Shown here in pieces: positions 63,249 through 64,000 of a DNA stretch of 64,000 nt. The DNA is from JADFQT01 sp965216025. Its GTDB lineage: Bacteria; Chloroflexota; Dehalococcoidia; Lucifugimonadales; UBA3495. The position numbers were made by a program, and so were the translations under genes. The stretch is from the NCBI GenBank assembly GCA_965216025.1, contig CBDCEX010000017.1:682001-746000 (forward strand). Direction: 5' to 3'. Within the stretch, counting starts at the first letter, position 1, and each line of letters opens with the position of its first letter. Below the pieces are notes generated by a model, which was given only the letters and a program-made list of their open reading frames with translations, was not told the origin of the DNA and did no database searches.

Positions 63249-64000
63249 ATGGACCGCACCAAACTCCTCAGCATGTTCCGCATTTCCCTCTCCGCCGTCC
63301 TGCTGGTATTGGGTCTTTTTGGTCCTCTGCTCTCCCTCGGCGCGGTACGAGCCCAATCGCCCAAGGAAGAAGCGCTGGTCATTAGGGTCGATGGGATCAT
63401 AAACCACGTGGAAGATGGTTTCGTCGCCAGAATGGTCGAGCGCGCGGAGGACGAGCGGGCGGCGCTGCTGATCATCCAGCTGGATACCCCGGGCGGGCTG
63501 CTCAGCTCCACCCGGGGCATCGTCGAAACGCTGTTGGAGGATCGGGTACCAACGGCGGTGTACGTTTCTCCCAAGGGAGCCCACGCCGCTTCCGCGGGTA
63601 CTTTTATCACTGTGGCGGCCAACTTCGCCGTTATGGCGCCGGGCACCAACCTCGGCGCTGCCACCCCAGTATCGGCCACCGGTGGGGACCTGGACGAGAC
63701 ACTGGCCAAGAAAGCGAACGAGGATGTCGCGGCCCTAATCCGTGGCATTGCCCAGACCCGGGGCCGGAACCAGGAGGGGTTGGTGCAGACTGTCCTCGAG
63801 TCGAAATCCTTCACCGCCACCGAAGCTGTGGGCAAGAATATTGTGGACTTCATAGCCCAGGACTTGGATGATTTGCTGGCGCAGCTGGATGGGCGGGAGG
63901 TGGAAACTTCGGCCGGTCCGGTGACTCTCGATACCAAGAACCTGCGGTTCAATCACGCGGAGAAAAACCCGTTCGAAAAATTTGTGGAAGTAATTGCCGA
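63249..64000 (+). CDS. NfeD-type membrane-bound serine protease, N-terminal part
   Basis: Starts at ATG 63249 (AAAAGGGG upstream) and runs off the right edge after 250 codons. Signal/anchor sequence (ISLSAVLLVLGLFGPLLSLG), then a ClpP-like domain: EALVIRVDGIINHVEDGFV, LLIIQLDTPGGLLSSTR, TAVYVSPKGAHAASAGTFI (nucleophile Ser) and MAPGTNLGAATPVS, with a Lys/Asn region KANEDVAALIRGIAQ. This is the long NfeD form (1510-N protease), usually paired with a stomatin-like protein and acting on membrane proteins. The NfeD domain itself is beyond the window. Confidence 0.92.
   Translation, partial: MDRTKLLSMFRISLSAVLLVLGLFGPLLSLGAVRAQSPKEEALVIRVDGIINHVEDGFVARMVERAEDERAALLIIQLDTPGGLLSSTRGIVETLLEDRVPTAVYVSPKGAHAASAGTFITVAANFAVMAPGTNLGAATPVSATGGDLDETLAKKANEDVAALIRGIAQTRGRNQEGLVQTVLESKSFTATEAVGKNIVDFIAQDLDDLLAQLDGREVETSAGPVTLDTKNLRFNHAEKNPFEKFVEVIA

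Overview
The window reads as a chromosomal segment of a GC-rich, free-living bacterium. The best guess is a Chloroflexota relative of the Dehalococcoidia/SAR202 type. This rests on the gene mix (CobN with a fused ChlI/ChlD chelatase, CbtA/CbtB, a HisZ/HisG histidine operon, paired SDRs, molybdenum hydroxylase, geranylgeranyl-reductase-like FAD enzyme), frequent TTG/GTG starts and many dispersed palindromic repeats. No rRNA or other taxonomic marker is present, so the assignment is an inference.

Layout. 1-9.4 kb: a DUF6174 gene tail, a VOC protein with a terminator that carries an ORF-less class C group II intron, then two neighbouring secreted-protein genes, each interrupted by a different IS (IS1182-like with CTAG duplications; ISAs1-like with a 9-bp duplication), an OmpR-type regulator, and a 1.4-kb block of small genes framed by a tRNA-Arg 3' fragment and an intact tRNA-Arg. 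9.5-17 kb: three tRNA-like genes, one of them fused to a 14-unit minisatellite; an amidase/HAD operon; an IS66 element; a second ISAs1 copy sitting in a dispersed repeat; a CPBP protease. 17-20 kb: trpA, aroH and aroF (aromatic amino acids). 20-28.3 kb: a His-rich alpha carbonic anhydrase; a chemoreceptor with eight HAMP units, broken by a third ISAs1 copy and by an internal duplication; a Met/His-rich histidine kinase broken by a 14-bp duplication; and a REC-GAF regulator. 28.8-38.8 kb: GNAT, CMP-kinase-like protein, rhomboid, an IS1380 element with a 170-bp MITE inside its transposase, an MBL-rhodanese protein, a frameshifted molybdenum hydroxylase, a MoaD-like protein and a Gfo/Idh/MocA oxidoreductase. 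39-48 kb: a cobalamin-riboswitch-controlled cobalt/corrin cluster (CbiE-like methylase, CobN, unknown protein, CbtB, CbtA, ChlID-like AAA+/VWA protein). 48.5-53.5 kb: glycyl-tRNA synthetase, a MazF-like toxin with an unusual partner, BirA and an SDR pair. 53.7-60.6 kb: hisZ-hisG-(PLC-like)-hisD, then hisC-hisB. 60.7-64 kb: enoyl-CoA hydratase, GGR-like FAD enzyme with an in-frame stop, and the start of an NfeD-type membrane protease.

The main theme is a housekeeping chromosome under heavy recent disruption. Five IS copies, one MITE and one group II intron are present, and at least four of the IS/MITE insertions can be undone on paper to restore an exact reading frame. Several further genes are broken by short tandem duplications (14 bp, 12 bp, 5 bp, about 100 bp) or single-base changes. 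The most interesting single points are the MITE whose ends and CTAG target match the IS1182-like element, the IS1182-like transposase whose stop codon is supplied by the target site, the frameshift shared by all ISAs1 copies, the Met/His-rich kinase, and the minisatellite built from a tRNA 3' end.
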